A DNA stretch of 64,000 nucleotides from Muraenolepis orangiensis (GCA_027704905.1 CM050999.1:987859-1051858); one strand, 5' to 3'. Shown: positions 43,541 to 59,330, counted from the first letter of the stretch. The notes: generated from the letters alone by a model not told the origin. A program made the numbers and translations.

Positions 43541-45379
43541 CCATGGACCTTGAGAAAATCAGGATGTTGTCCAGGTACACCACCACAAAGACGTTTAGCA
43601 TGTCCCTCAGCACGTCATTCACAAGGCCTTGGAAAACCCTGGGGGCATTGGACAGACCGAACGGCATGACGTGGTACTCATAGTGGCCGAGATGGGTGTT
43701 GAAGGCAGTCTTCCACTCGTCACCCTCCCTGATTAAGTGGTAAGTGGTAAGTGTTACGAAGGTCCAATTTGGTGAACACCCGGGCGTGCGTGAGTGGCTC
43801 GAAAGTGTAACTAAGAAGAGGCAGGGGGTACTAATTCTTCACCGTGATGTCGTTCAGTGCCCGATAGTCTATACAGGGCCTCAGGCCACTGTCCTTCTTA
43901 GCCATGAAGAAGAAGCCCCCTGCGAGGGGTGAAGACGATGGCTTTATAATGCCTGAGGCTAGGGACTCTGCGATATAGTTATGCATCGCCTCCTTCTCCG
44001 GCTGGGAGATGTTGTAGAGCCGCCTCTTAGGTAGGGCGTCCCCAGGAAGGAGGTCGATGGGACAATCATAAGGCCGGTGAGGGGGAGTGAGAGGGCTCTG
44101 TCCTTACTAAACGCCGAGGTTGTGATACATGTGAGGCACCCCAGTGATATCTGCCGAAGAGAACACAGGCCTGGAACCTCTGGACGGAGACAGGGCAGAA
44201 CGCAGACAGGTAGCGTGACAAGTTGTACTCCAGCCCAAGACCCGCCCAGACGCCCAGGAGATGTGAGGGTTGTGCATCTCCAGCCAGGGTCTATCCAACA
44301 CTAGAGGCGCCGTGGGGGCGTGCAAAACAATGAAACAAATGGACTCAGAATGATTTCCCAAAAGAGTGAGCGTGAGAAGTTCAGTAGCGTGCGTAATAGT
44401 ACCCAAAGAATGCCCGTCTATGACCCGGGGAGAGAGAGTGCGATCTAACGCCACCAAAGGGACCCCCGCCTGGCGGGTTAGAGTTACATCAAGCAGACAC
44501 TCGTCTGCACTATGAGAGCGCCAACAGACAAGGTTTCCGTACCCCAGACTAAGGTGGCCGGGAAGAGATGATTAAACGTATTACGGGGCGGGGAAAGGGA
44601 TGTTTTGCTCACCCATATGCCCCTTACTGGTGAGCTCGGCCGTTTGGGCGGGTTGGGCATGCTCTGACATAATGTCCCTCCTTCCCACAGTAGAGGCACT
44701 GTTGGTGGGACATCCTGTACTCTCTTTGAACTGACGAAAGGTGGGATCGGCCGATCTCCATGGGCTCTCCGGGCCCGGACGTTAACCTGGCAGCAAAAAT
44801 CTTGCTTGAGCAGGGGGTAATCGGTGGCATAACCCCCGTCGCTGTTCACCAGTGCTATCGCCCAGCTAAGAGCTCTGTTGGCAAGGAGGGACATCACGAA
44901 AGCAATCCTGGCCCCACCGGAGGAATACTTGGACGGCTGATGTGTGAACAGTAACTCGCACTGAGCTAGGAACCCACGGCACTGGTTCAAATCACCTCCG
45001 AACGCTCTGGGGCTAACCAAACTGGGCTCGGCGCAAAAGACTGACCCTGCGGGGACATCGGGCCAGCTGGGACATAGGACGAACTGGTTCCAGGACCGGA
45101 ACCTGGGGCTGGATATGTGCGGACGGCAAACGCGTCCAGAGAGCGCTGGATGGAAACGAGGGCTCCGGACATAGCGTCCACCTTGGCGGTGAGGCTGGTG
45201 ACCGTACTGACGGTAGTCTGCGACGTGTTCTCCAGCACCGCAATCTGGGACTGGACCGAGGGAAAAGCCTTTCCCAGTTCGGCCTGCAGTTGGGTAAGTT
45301 CGATGGCTTGTTTGGTTACAATCTTGCGTAACTCGAACGGTGTCCCGCGCCCTGCTTCTGGGTTCCCAACTTGGCTCAT
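43541..45379 (-). mobile_element. Ty3/gypsy retroelement fragment 2 (gag to RT, broken)
   Basis: Minus strand: gag N-terminus from Met 45379 ('MSQVGNPEAGRGTP') to about 44987; capsid-like region ('LFTHQPSKY') and zinc knuckle ('CLYCGKEGHYVRAC') at 44484-45020 in shifted frames; protease-like segment ('LLGNHSESICF', 'DRPWLEMHNPHI') at 44107-44457; reverse-transcriptase pieces at 43541-44090 with '[11 protein letters not shown]' and a YLDN in place of YLDD. Several frameshifts; no integrase. The leader upstream of gag (45380-45660) shows no clear LTR end. Confidence 0.82.
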
Positions 45380-45669
45380 TTTTGCCGTGGTTATTCTGTT
45401 AAGACCCAGCGAGACCGGCTAGCAAAATGTGCCAGAGAACCCAGAAGAAGAGACAGGACACTCAAAACAACGGAAAATGTCTGTACTGAAAAATATCCAC
45501 GAACTCAAAAAACAACAGGGTAGGGTAGGATAGGTTACGTGGTGTGGTCGACGTGGGGAGATGGTCCAGAGGGTGGAACGTGGAGAGGGTCCTTGGTGCG
45601 GGGGGGGAAGGTTAGGACGAGACGTGACGTAGTCAGAGCTGGAAACACAGGTTCACGTGTAGGAGGGAG

Positions 45670-45860
45670 CCATAATGTTTTTAAAAAAGGCCTAAAAACA
45701 CATCTTTTTAGAATAGCTTTTTACTAGATAAAAAAAAACAAAACACTGGTTGCCATGCCGGCGTAAACGTCGCTGCTTTTATTCTGTAAACCATTTTTAC
45801 TCTGTAGCACTTTGAGTTTTGCCCACGCAAATTAAAAGTGCATTATAAATATAATTTATT
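45670..45860 (+). mobile_element. LINE C-terminus/3' UTR scrap
   Basis: A short frame 'FKKGLKTHLFRIAFY' followed by a 3' UTR ending 'TTAAAAGTGCATTATAAAT' matches the style of widespread fish LINE 3' ends. A (TTA)n run follows. Confidence 0.5.
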
Positions 45861-46013
45861 ATTATTATTATTATTATAAGGTTCTCAATAACCAAGCGCC
45901 CGACGTCGGTCTTCGGCAGCCATAAGAAGGGTAGATCCCAGGTTTCCAATAGCCTCAGCAGGCCCGATTCTGATGGGCAACACCTGGGATCGATTAGAGT
46001 GTGGGGGCACAAC
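45861..46013. other. Unassigned sequence at the right edge of the transposon island
   Basis: About 150 bp without recognisable coding sequence. It separates the transposon island from the shortened minisatellite where unit homology resumes. Confidence 0.5.
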
Positions 46014-46128
46014 ATTATGTTCCTCTTGTTCCACTACTTGCTCTTCAATGGGTTTTGTTCCTTTGGTTCCACTACTTGCTCTTCAAAGGGTTATGTTCCT
46101 CTGGTTCCACTACTTGCTCTTTAATAGT
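46014..46128 (+). repeat. 38-bp minisatellite, 3 units (array 3)
   Basis: Three units of the same 38-bp repeat, the shortest array of the four. The LINE tail that follows arrays 2 and 4 is missing here. Confidence 0.93.
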
Positions 46129-46155
46129 AATGCTTTACACTGAGGCTCTCCAGCA

Positions 46156-46236
46156 CACACGCACGCACACGCACACACACACACACACACACACAGAAAT
46201 AGGTTACAATAACACACACACACACACACACACAAA
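46156..46236. repeat. (AC)n microsatellite upstream of L5
   Basis: Two AC tracts separated by an 'AGAAATAGGTTACAATAAC' segment that is itself repeated. Confidence 0.95.
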
Positions 46237-46339
46237 CAGAAATAGGTTACGATATAGGTTACGATTCATCTTGGATGAGATCCTGAAAGAAGAGGTTGAT
46301 AACAGTTATGAAGTATGATGCCTAATATAATGGAGAGTC

Positions 46340-46620
46340 AATCCACTTTTATATTTCTGAATCTACTGAACCTGAAATGACTCGGAATGTTGTAAATATG
46401 AATGAATGAAAATACCTTCATTCATTTCACATGGATGTGTTTACTTACCTGTATATTTATATACCTTTAATTCTGCACATATCTCATACATACTTTATAA
46501 GTTTTTTATAGCTGTTTTTATACCTAGTAGACTGTCTTTACAACTTATTCCATTGTACTTGTTGCAAATCGCCAATCAAACATCTTGTATCTTGTATCTT
46601 GTATCTTGTATCTTGGATGG
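46340..46620 (+). mobile_element. LINE/SINE-like 3' end with (ATCTTGT)n tail
   Basis: A non-coding block ends in four ATCTTGT-type repeats (46583-46615), preceded by 'TTGTACTTGTTGCAAATCGCC'-type sequence. A related tail occurs at 17810-17880. It lies between the minisatellite and the L5 promoter and is absent from L4 and L6. Confidence 0.5.
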
Positions 46621-46700
46621 CCATAGCCTATACCTCTTGAGCTTCCACCTAACAGAAAGTTTTGGCATTCATAATCAGGGTTTTCTTTATTTGACTGCGT

Positions 46701-46711
46701 AAAGAGGAAGT
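46701..46711 (+). promoter_or_regulatory. PU.1/ETS consensus box upstream of L5
   Basis: AAAGAGGAAGT, 58 bp before the donor of the 5' non-coding exon (ends 46769). Confidence 0.6.
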
Positions 46712-46995
46712 AGACATGTATGTTTGGTTAACCACAGACACTTTCTGCAACAGCAGCTTCCTTCTTACAGTAAGTCTAACCTTAAATTGTATCGGATAAC
46801 TTACATATATATGTTCAATAAACAACTGATATTATAGGGATTCATTAAAAAGTATAATAATAATATTTTGCTTATGCACTGCTTATATGGTTGTCTCAGT
46901 GAAAATATTATGTTTTTCCGCTTTTTCTGTCTTTAGTTTTGACCTGCATGTGTTGTCGGAGAGATCTCTGAACAACACACTGAGAGAAACAAGCT

Positions 46996-50776
<3,781 letters not shown>

Positions 50777-51776
50777 NNNNNNNNNNNNNNNNNNNNNNNN
50801 NNNNNNNNNNNNNNNNNNNNNNNNNNNNNNNNNNNNNNNNNNNNNNNNNNNNNNNNNNNNNNNNNNNNNNNNNNNNNNNNNNNNNNNNNNNNNNNNNNNN
50901 NNNNNNNNNNNNNNNNNNNNNNNNNNNNNNNNNNNNNNNNNNNNNNNNNNNNNNNNNNNNNNNNNNNNNNNNNNNNNNNNNNNNNNNNNNNNNNNNNNNN
51001 NNNNNNNNNNNNNNNNNNNNNNNNNNNNNNNNNNNNNNNNNNNNNNNNNNNNNNNNNNNNNNNNNNNNNNNNNNNNNNNNNNNNNNNNNNNNNNNNNNNN
51101 NNNNNNNNNNNNNNNNNNNNNNNNNNNNNNNNNNNNNNNNNNNNNNNNNNNNNNNNNNNNNNNNNNNNNNNNNNNNNNNNNNNNNNNNNNNNNNNNNNNN
51201 NNNNNNNNNNNNNNNNNNNNNNNNNNNNNNNNNNNNNNNNNNNNNNNNNNNNNNNNNNNNNNNNNNNNNNNNNNNNNNNNNNNNNNNNNNNNNNNNNNNN
51301 NNNNNNNNNNNNNNNNNNNNNNNNNNNNNNNNNNNNNNNNNNNNNNNNNNNNNNNNNNNNNNNNNNNNNNNNNNNNNNNNNNNNNNNNNNNNNNNNNNNN
51401 NNNNNNNNNNNNNNNNNNNNNNNNNNNNNNNNNNNNNNNNNNNNNNNNNNNNNNNNNNNNNNNNNNNNNNNNNNNNNNNNNNNNNNNNNNNNNNNNNNNN
51501 NNNNNNNNNNNNNNNNNNNNNNNNNNNNNNNNNNNNNNNNNNNNNNNNNNNNNNNNNNNNNNNNNNNNNNNNNNNNNNNNNNNNNNNNNNNNNNNNNNNN
51601 NNNNNNNNNNNNNNNNNNNNNNNNNNNNNNNNNNNNNNNNNNNNNNNNNNNNNNNNNNNNNNNNNNNNNNNNNNNNNNNNNNNNNNNNNNNNNNNNNNNN
51701 NNNNNNNNNNNNNNNNNNNNNNNNNNNNNNNNNNNNNNNNNNNNNNNNNNNNNNNNNNNNNNNNNNNNNNNNNNNN
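50777..51776. other. Assembly gap, 1000 N
   Basis: Exactly 1000 N. By comparison with L4, the sequence from the broken Ig exon (equivalent to about 35649) to the LTR block where C3 starts (equivalent to about 38822) is about 3.2 kb, so the true distance is probably larger than shown. Confidence 0.99.
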
Positions 51777-51907
51777 AACCCCAGGTGGCAGAGAGGGGGA
51801 GGCAGAGGAGCGTGGCTGGAGAGGAGAGACCTCTAACCATAGACCATATACTGTAGAGCCAATAAGAGCTCTTAGCCTATTAGTGAAGCCCAACCATAGA
51901 CCATATA
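51777..51907 (-). mobile_element. Remnant of the solo LTR block (unit of L5)
   Basis: Matches the leader end of the LTR block (compare 22225-22350), then breaks off at 'CCATATAC'. The missing continuation resumes at 53165. Confidence 0.5.
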
Positions 51908-52045
51908 CAATAGAGCTACCTCCCGAGGCCACGCCCCCAAACAGTAGAGCTACCCCCCGAGGCCACGCCCCCAAACAGTAGAGCTACTCCCCGAGGCCAC
52001 GCCCTTAAACAGTGGAGCTACATGGAGGCCAAGCCCCAAAACAAC
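51908..52045. repeat. Out-of-place copy of the intron-9 34-bp minisatellite
   Basis: Four 34-bp units in the same order as in L4 intron 9 (36383-36515), but here they stand between LTR-block sequence and a LINE, several kilobases from any receptor exon. Confidence 0.8.
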
Positions 52046-52565
52046 AATCGCTAGAGAGGTCATTTACTTGGGGAGGTTTAGCTGCCACGTTGACGCAGTC
52101 GCTTCGTGGACCACAGTGGCTAAAGTGTGGCCACAGCTCCTCTGCCGGCCAGCCTTGTGTAGGGTCCGGGGAGCTTCACTCACTGCTCTCCCTGCGAGAC
52201 TAACCCCCCCCGGTTAAGAGGACCCTACCCCCAACACCCCTACTATTCCGCAGGCTCAAATTGCTTGTGTCTCTTCAACACCCCCACTGGGAGCAGGGCC
52301 TTTCACAGGGTAAAGTGATCCTCTTAGGAGGTCTCACTGACATTAATTGCCTGTGATGTAATTGTCCCTTCACAGATGAGAGGGCGCCCAAGCCTCCCCA
52401 TCCTCCCCATGTTGGGGGGGGAAACGTGTTGAACACCAGGCCTCTCTGTACCCCAGCTACCCATAGTCCCCTGCCCCATACCCAGCTACGCATAGCCCCC
52501 TACCCCTACCCCATACCCAGCTACCCATAGCCCCCTGCCCCATACCCAGCTAAGCATAGCCCCCT
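52046..52565. other. Unassigned sequence with a short ~32-bp tandem repeat
   Basis: No gene recognised. At 52435-52565 about four copies of a C-rich ~32-bp unit ('CCCAGCTACCCATAGCCCCC' core) occur. Confidence 0.55.
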
Positions 52566-53165
52566 CCCCTGTGTCTGGTGCTGACCTTTAGGGCAGTCAA
52601 TGGAACTGCCCCAGCCTACCTCCAGGCGTTGGTCAAACTCTACATCCCAGCCAGAGCGCTCCGCTCAACTTCTGCCAGGCGACTTGTTCGACCTTCACTG
52701 ATGACAACCAAACATCGCTCGTCCAAGACCCAGCTCTTCACGGCTCTGGCTCCACAGTGGTGGAATGAACTCCCGTCTCATGTCAGTACGGCAGAGTCCC
52801 TCGCCAGCTTCCGCAAGAGACTCAAGACCCACCTGTTCAGAGTCCACCTGGACTCTACTTGAACCCTCCTCCTTTGTGAAACCCCTAAACTTGCTTAAGT
52901 CCTGACATTAATAGCTCTTAGCATGTTGTATATGTTAGCAAGTGTATATCCTTAATGTTGATAACACGCTCTTATCACAGCTACTTAAGCAGGTGACCTA
53001 GCAGTACGAAATTGTGTTATTCATCTTGTTAATATGAATACTTGTGAACTGCTCTATTTATGTTTGCGTACCTCAGTGTTATGCTATTGTCTGCTTCAAC
53101 TAATGTACACCTTGTAAGTCGCTTTGGATAAAAGCGTCTGCCAAATGCCCTAAATGTAAATGTAA
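52566..53165 (+). mobile_element. LINE C-terminus and 3' UTR
   Basis: The frame 52578-52862 ('FRAVNGTAPAYLQALV', 'LAPQWWNELPSHV', 'FRKRLKTHLFR') is the conserved C-terminus of a fish LINE ORF2. The 3' UTR ends with 'TCGCTTTGGATAAAAGCGTC' and (ATGTAA)n. It interrupts the LTR block, which resumes at about 53165. Confidence 0.75.
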
Positions 53166-53397
53166 ATATACCATAGAGCCAATGAGAGCTCTTAGCCTAT
53201 TGGTTGAGCCCAACAACAGACAATATAACATGAAACATGAAAATGGGGTCAGGGATCATGGACCAAAGAGTTGTTGAACCGCCGGGGAGACGATGTGAGG
53301 GCTGTGATGTCATTTCTGCCGGACGGTGACAATGGTGGAACTTAGAGACATGATATTGATGATGATGTCACCTTCCTCCTGTGGCAAGCTGAGGGCC

Positions 53398-53400
<3 letters not shown>

Positions 53401-53464
<64 letters not shown>
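53401..53464. repeat. (CT)n microsatellite upstream of P3
   Basis: 32 pure CT repeats, the counterpart of the (GA)73 tract at 9234-9379. Confidence 0.97.
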
Positions 53465-53468
<4 letters not shown>

Positions 53469-53599
53469 GGATGAATAATAGAGTGGATTGTGTCCTCTCT
53501 CTCTCCAATGGTTAATCAGAGCTCGCCCGCCTCGCTCCTTGCCACTTCTCTCTTTAATAAATCATCCTTGGAGATGACAGGCCTCTGACGTCATTGCCC

Positions 53600-53805
53600 T
53601 CCATCACCACAACCACCAATTCCACCATCAGCACCACCACCACCACCACCACCACCACCACCATAACGACCACCATCAGAACCTCCACCACCTCCACCAG
53701 CACCACCATAACCACCAACACCACAAACTCCACCACCACCAACACCTCCTCCTCCACCTCCAACACCACCTCCAGAACCTCCACCACCACCACCACCTCC
53801 TCTTA
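53600..53805. repeat. (CAC)n-rich trinucleotide tract upstream of P3
   Basis: Degenerate CAC/ACC tract, counterpart of 8904-9090. Confidence 0.9.
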
Positions 53806-55225
53806 ACGACCGCACACAGATACAAACACACAACACATGAACAACACACAGATACACACACGATACACAACACACAAACAACACACGATACGCACATGAA
53901 ACACAACACATGAACAGCAGAGTGGATGAGACCGGTACTGCCCAGCAGCAGCTGGAGGGAGTCCAACCTGGACGGCCCTTCACTGGCCCCCTCCCCCAAA
54001 AAGGTTATTAACTATTATGTTTAATTAGTTATTTCATAGATTCACCGTAAAGAGAGACAGGTCATTAAGAAGCATTAGTGTGGATTATCAATAATAAGAA
54101 TGATAGTATTTCATATGCTTTATGTCCTTCACTTCCTGTTTGACGCGCAGACTCAGTTCAACGCAACACGCGCATCGCCACGCCCGCCGGGAGACCCCGC
54201 CTCTCTCCCCCTTCAACGCCCAGCCAATCATCGGACGCATCTGCATCCCCCCCACCAGCATCTGTCATCATGCGCCTGCAGAACCCCCACTGGGCCGGGG
54301 CTCCTGTGGCCCCTCCCCGGTGGCTGGGGATGGGCGGGGATATCCCAATAGCCCCGCCCCACACAGACATCCCGCCCCCTTCTGACTACCAGTCTCCCGG
54401 TGGACCAGTGCGCAGTGGCAGCACGGTAACGCCCCCGGCGAAGGCCCCCAGGCCCCTCAGCCCGACGCGGCTGCAGCCCGTGGTGGCCCCCCAGGTGCAG
54501 CAGGCCCCGGACCGGGAGGAGACGCTCCGCATCCACTCAGAGATCCCGCGGGCCCTCAAGAAGCTGTTCCGTTGCAAGGGTCTGCAGCAGAGGGGCGGGG
54601 GAAGGGGCAGCGACTGCTCGGACAGGGAGGAGTCAGCCTCCTCTGCCCCCCCCTCCCCCGTGGTTACAGCCTCCCCCACGCCCCAAGACCCTTACCCTGT
54701 AAGAAACTCTGTGTGTTGACCTAGGAGTGTGTATCATACGTCTCTCTTTGTGACCACATATGCATGTATATACATAACCTTCTAGTGCCGGCAATATTAT
54801 TTATACATTTGTAAATGTTTTCATTGCCGTGCCGGCGTGCATGTTTAATGCAGAGAGTCAGGCACATGTATACATGTACAATACTGAAGAAGAGCATACT
54901 GTTAAACTAAAGGACTTCAAAAAATGACAACATTTCAGCCATCAAAAGAAGGCCAGTTCAAAATTTGCCAGTCACCAAATCTACCAAACACTCTTAGTAT
55001 TTGTGTGCAAACCGTGTGTTCCTCCTCCTCTGACCCCTGGTTATCAGGTATGTTTGAGTGAAGACATGAGGTATTTTGTCCCTGCAGAGCTACCATTCCA
55101 TCCTGCAACGCACTAAGAAGCAGTAGAAGTCTGTGGGGTGGCATGCTCGCCTCAACCCCCTGGTCCTGCTGCTGGACGGTGTGCTGGTCGGGGAACTGGA
55201 GACCATCCGGAAGGCTGTGCAGGAG

Positions 55226-55282
55226 ATAGGGGTGTGTGTGTGTGTGTGTGTGTGTGTGTTTATGTGTGTATGTGTGTGTGTG
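55226..55282. repeat. (GT)n microsatellite after P3 exon d
   Basis: GT repeats with TTTAT and TATG interruptions, counterpart of 7081-7134. Confidence 0.9.
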
Positions 55283-55469
55283 ATCCCCATGTTCACAGCC
55301 TGAGCTAAGATGCCAAACCCTACCTGCTCCTTAATGACCCCTAACCCATACCTGCTCCTTAATGACCTCCATCCCCTACCTGCTCCTTTATTACCCCTAA
55401 CCCATACCTGCTCCTTAATGACCCCTAACCCCTACCAGCTCCTTAACGTTATGGATCTGAACTCACTAA

Positions 55470-56288
55470 GGGGGCTTTCTCACTAGCCATTCGGGGTCGA
55501 GTCCGAGCACGATCGCACCAAAATAAGTGTGATGAGAACGCTCCCCCCCGTCACCGGGGACGCTGATTCGCTCCAAGCCGGGACCGCTTGAAAAGGTGGT
55601 TTCGGGTGCGCGCCAGTGTCCCTGACGACGGAGCGGGGCGTGGTGTGCAAGCTTACTGTACCAAAACACGGAAGAGGCTTGCTGTATCAACTTGCTGACA
55701 CACACAACGTAATAACTATTCATCCGAGAAGAACAACATAATAATGGCTAGCAATGGATCACTGTGGTCGTCTACCGAAATCTCTTTTTTTTTCTTCAAA
55801 AAGGTTTGCTTGAATTTTGGGCAGATAACAACATTCAGCAACAACTGGACAATACGCATAAAAACGCAGATATTTATGGGCAATTTGCCGATCATTTGAG
55901 TGTGCGTGGGTTCGTCAGAAGTGAAGAAGTTGAGGCTGCAGTATTTAAAAGTACGAGATGCCGTGCGCAAATCAGGGAGCTCATCCGATGAAAAGGAAAA
56001 ATGTCCATGGTTCGAAGCAGTGGACATGAAATCCTGAATTGTACGACTTGGCGCGTACTAGATGACGCAAGTATACCCTTGTGTTCATTGGCTCATTGGC
56101 GATCGCAAAAACCAACTAGGTGCATACGCCACCTGCTGTATCGGAGTGTTGCTCTCCTCAATTGTGCCTGGGAGCGAACCAAGACTGTAGTGTGTACACA
56201 GACCAGAGGGGGGAGACGGAGGGGGGGTTCGCTCCCGAGGACGGAGCGAGGACGGAGCGGAGCACCCGTTCCTAATGAGAAGACGCCC
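55470..56288 (+). mobile_element. Non-autonomous PIF/Harbinger element with Myb/SANT-like ORF (P3 copy)
   Basis: Terminal inverted repeats starting GGGGGCTTTCTCACTAG and ending CTAATGAGAAGACGCCC are flanked by TAA at 55467-55469 and 56289-56291. The internal frame 55800-55991 reads 'LLEFWADNNIQQQLD', similar to Harbinger Myb/SANT proteins. It is the same insertion as 6130-6921, copied with the unit; P2 has lost it. Confidence 0.8.
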
Positions 56289-56924
56289 TAAGTCACTCTG
56301 AATAAAAGCCCCTGCTAAATGACTAGATGAATAGAACAGAATAGATGACCATAAGACCAATGAACATAATATCACTATCAGTGTTTATGAAGAGACATCA
56401 AAGACCTTCTCCTCTCTAGATGACTGATCCAAACCAGCAACCAACAACGAGGTCATCACGGTGCACCACAACGCCAGCTGTGGAGGTCACTACAATGTTG
56501 TGGACTTCCTGGTCCGCATCGAAGCCAACGTCAGCGCCCCGGACAGCCATGGCTGGTAAATAACCTGTCCTGCATCCTGGCAATGCTGTCGCTATAGCGA
56601 CAACACTGTCACCACACTAACAACATCTCACCACACTAGCAACAACACTGTCACCACACTAGCAACCGCATGCCTACAGCACCAATACTGTCACTATAGC
56701 AACAGTTCCACCCCTCCCGGTCAGGCTGAAACCCCGGGTCTCCGTCCCCCCCCTGTCCCCCCCACTGCACTGCTTGGCCTCCTGTAGCGACCGGCCCCTG
56801 TGTGAGTTCCTGGTCAGAAGTGTGACCCCTACGCCCCGGGTTACGAGGAGTGTGAGAACTTCCTGAGAGGTGAGGAGGAGAAAGAGCAGGAGTAGGAGGA
56901 GAAGGAGAAGGAGGACACATACTT

Positions 56925-56928
<4 letters not shown>

Positions 56929-56970
<42 letters not shown>
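56929..56970. repeat. (AC)n microsatellite between P3 exons f and g
   Basis: About 21 AC repeats, counterpart of 5476-5513. Confidence 0.95.
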
Positions 56971-56975
<5 letters not shown>

Positions 56976-57704
56976 AATGCTTGCCCCTTAAAAATAACAA
57001 TGCAAATCATCATCCAGAGCACACGAGCCTTCACCCTGAACCCTGTAGCAGAAGACGCATTAGCCCTCCCCTGATCCCACTCCCCAGGTGTGGAGGGGTC
57101 AATGGGTGCCGATAACAGCGGGGTGATCTACGCCCTGTGGAGCTACCCGGCGCAGGCGGCCGACGAGCTGAGCTTCCGGGAGGGGGACATGGTGACCATC
57201 CTGCAGAGGCTCGACGGTGTAGACTGGTGGTGGGCCTCGCTCTGCGGCCGCGAGGGCTTCATGCCGAACAACTACTTTGGGGTACCAAGGGGATTTTATT
57301 ATTGCTTTGATTTTAGGATTATTTGTATTTTTTTATTTTATTCTGGATGATATTTGGGTGTTTCTGTGTATGCTTATGGATGGTGGAAGGGATAAATGGA
57401 GATACGGTCCTATTCAAAGCGAGACTACATTGGTGCTGAACAAGATTGTAGTTGCTACAAATATGAGGTGAAAATTGTGGGCTTTGGGTTATAGAATAAA
57501 ATAATGATATGGTCAGGTTTCGGGTTATGAGAGCAATATTTTCTCCCTTTTAGTTGTTGGTTAGTTTGTTTTTGAGCACCGTGCAGCTGAGATACAATGT
57601 GCTGAAGAACTTTTCGGGCCTAACCCCTTAAATTCATGCAGGAATGTTTTGTCTGTCGGTTCCTGCAGCTGTTCCCAAAGGTCTGTCCCAAGTCTCTGTG
57701 TTGA

Positions 57705-59330
57705 TGGGCTGGTGGATCAGAGGACGAGGTTGTCTCGTCTACACCATGTCCCTCCACCAGGGGGAGCCGGGGAGGCCTGGCCTTTACCAGTAGACAGGAG
57801 GACACCAGGACGAGCTGGAAGGGACTTCAACTGATATGCAACTAGACCAAAATCACTATAACTGTGAAAAGTATAAGAAGAGTTTGGCGTTTCATTGAAA
57901 GCAAATGGAGGTGGAAAAAAGTGTTTAAAACTAAAGTTTGAATCCTCACCAGGTGTCCGTGGGAACTGTAAGAAACTTGAACGTGTCAGTTGTTGTTTTG
58001 ATTGGAGATATTTTCCCCCCGCCAGACAGGCTGGATCTGTTTCGGACCCGTCGTGGTACGCCTGTGATGGAAGGGTGTTGCTTCAATTTAGGGAGGCATG
58101 AAATACCCCAAAATAATAATCTAATACACGGCCCAAATCTCAGAGGCCCACAGCGGAGCTCGGCTGGTCACGGCTGAGTTTTGAACCTGCTTTTTCCTGT
58201 CCAGAGCGAGCAGGGTACACAGCGGCCTACACAGTGATTTTAATGTTGAAGCGTGACGTATCCAGTCAAACGTATTAGGCTATAGATTACGGCAGGACAT
58301 GGTAGCCTACGCATTTTAATTCACTAAATATTGTGTAGTTTATATTTATATTTGATATAGCAGGGCACTGATACATTATTCACCTAGCGGCCATATCGGA
58401 TAGTTATGTGCAGTGATCCAAGCCCTCTCTTTTCCTCAGTTCATGACGTGTTTATGTGTTAGAATCTGAATCATGTGAGGGCGAAAGAGGAATTTTGATG
58501 TCTCGTAGTTTTTTTTTTTTACGAGGACAGAAATCCTCAGTATTCTGTTTTTTTCTCTATTGAGGGTTAATGTATTTTAGTAAATGTTTAATAATAAACA
58601 TTACGAATACAATCACAATGTATGTCATTATGAAGATAACAACTTTTACAACTAGGGGGCGGTAGATAACCGCATTTACGCATTTTGATGCGTAATCAAA
58701 CTAATATATATATTGTGTATATATATATATATATTTATTTATTTATTTTTATCCACAGGACACTTTTCAACCACTGTGATTGTTCAATGTAAAAAAAATC
58801 AATCATTTCTGTAGAATGTGTAATTACTGCAAACTATGTTAATTAGATGTAACTCCAGCCATAGTCATTCCTTTTTGGAAAATCTAAATTCTATATCAAT
58901 ATTCTATATCTATGTGCTGGTTTTAATAAGAGGAGAGCTTGTTTTCTGTGTTAGAGGCTTACAAGCAGAGACCACATCCAATTGCAGACACGGAACACAG
59001 AGGGATGTCCTTATATATAATGATATAATGATAAATACATAAGTTATGAGGAACAAACACATCCAAATATATTCTTAACGTATTAAAACACTGGTTGTGA
59101 GCTGGTTCCAGGGGTACACAGATATGTTCTGGCCAGCTTGCTCAGAGCGGGGTTTTGGCATGTATTTCAATGTTTAAACTAGGGTAAATATGCCAAAGAG
59201 CTCTAAATACTAATAATGAGGGCTGGAAATCAGGTAACAGACTCCAGTTATGATGTATGATTTATTCGCCTTCTGTTCAACAATAACTTCTATTTCTCAA
59301 GTGGTTTTGATAAACATATCCATGAATTGG
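57705..59330. other. Shared non-coding block (unit of P3/L6)
   Basis: Counterpart of 3337-4914 and 28773-30385; AT tract near 58705-58733 and a T-run at 58509-58520. No gene seen. Confidence 0.6.

Larger units (their letters stand above)
53918..57704 (+). pseudogene. ppp1r13l: ppp1r13l-like (iASPP) 3' half, module P3, broken
   Basis: Exons: a 53918-54003; b and c fused into one block 54151-54698; d 55088-55225; e 56420-56555; f about 56755-56869; g 57088-57281, a full SH3 ('GVIYALWSY', '[14 protein letters not shown]', 'DWWWASL', 'NNYFG'); h 57669-57704 ('LFPKVCPKSLC', TGA). Lesions: the 22-bp insertion in the b part (54248-54270); loss of the b/c intron with the end of b and start of c (join at 'PPSDYQ|SPGGPV'); CAG to TAG in exon d ('KKQ*KS', near 55124); the donor after d is AT in place of GT (55226); the shared +2 shift in e; about 18 codons missing in f. 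The SH3 exon alone is undamaged. No upstream exons are present. Confidence 0.87.

Noticed and set aside
54270..54719. Novel 149-residue proline-rich protein gene
   Set aside because: It is a fused, deleted pair of ppp1r13l exons with no promoter or start of its own.
57620..57834. 61-codon frames conserved on both strands (also 28688-28902, 4781-4999)
   Set aside because: The region is the last ppp1r13l exon and its 3' UTR; the short true coding part is 57669-57704.
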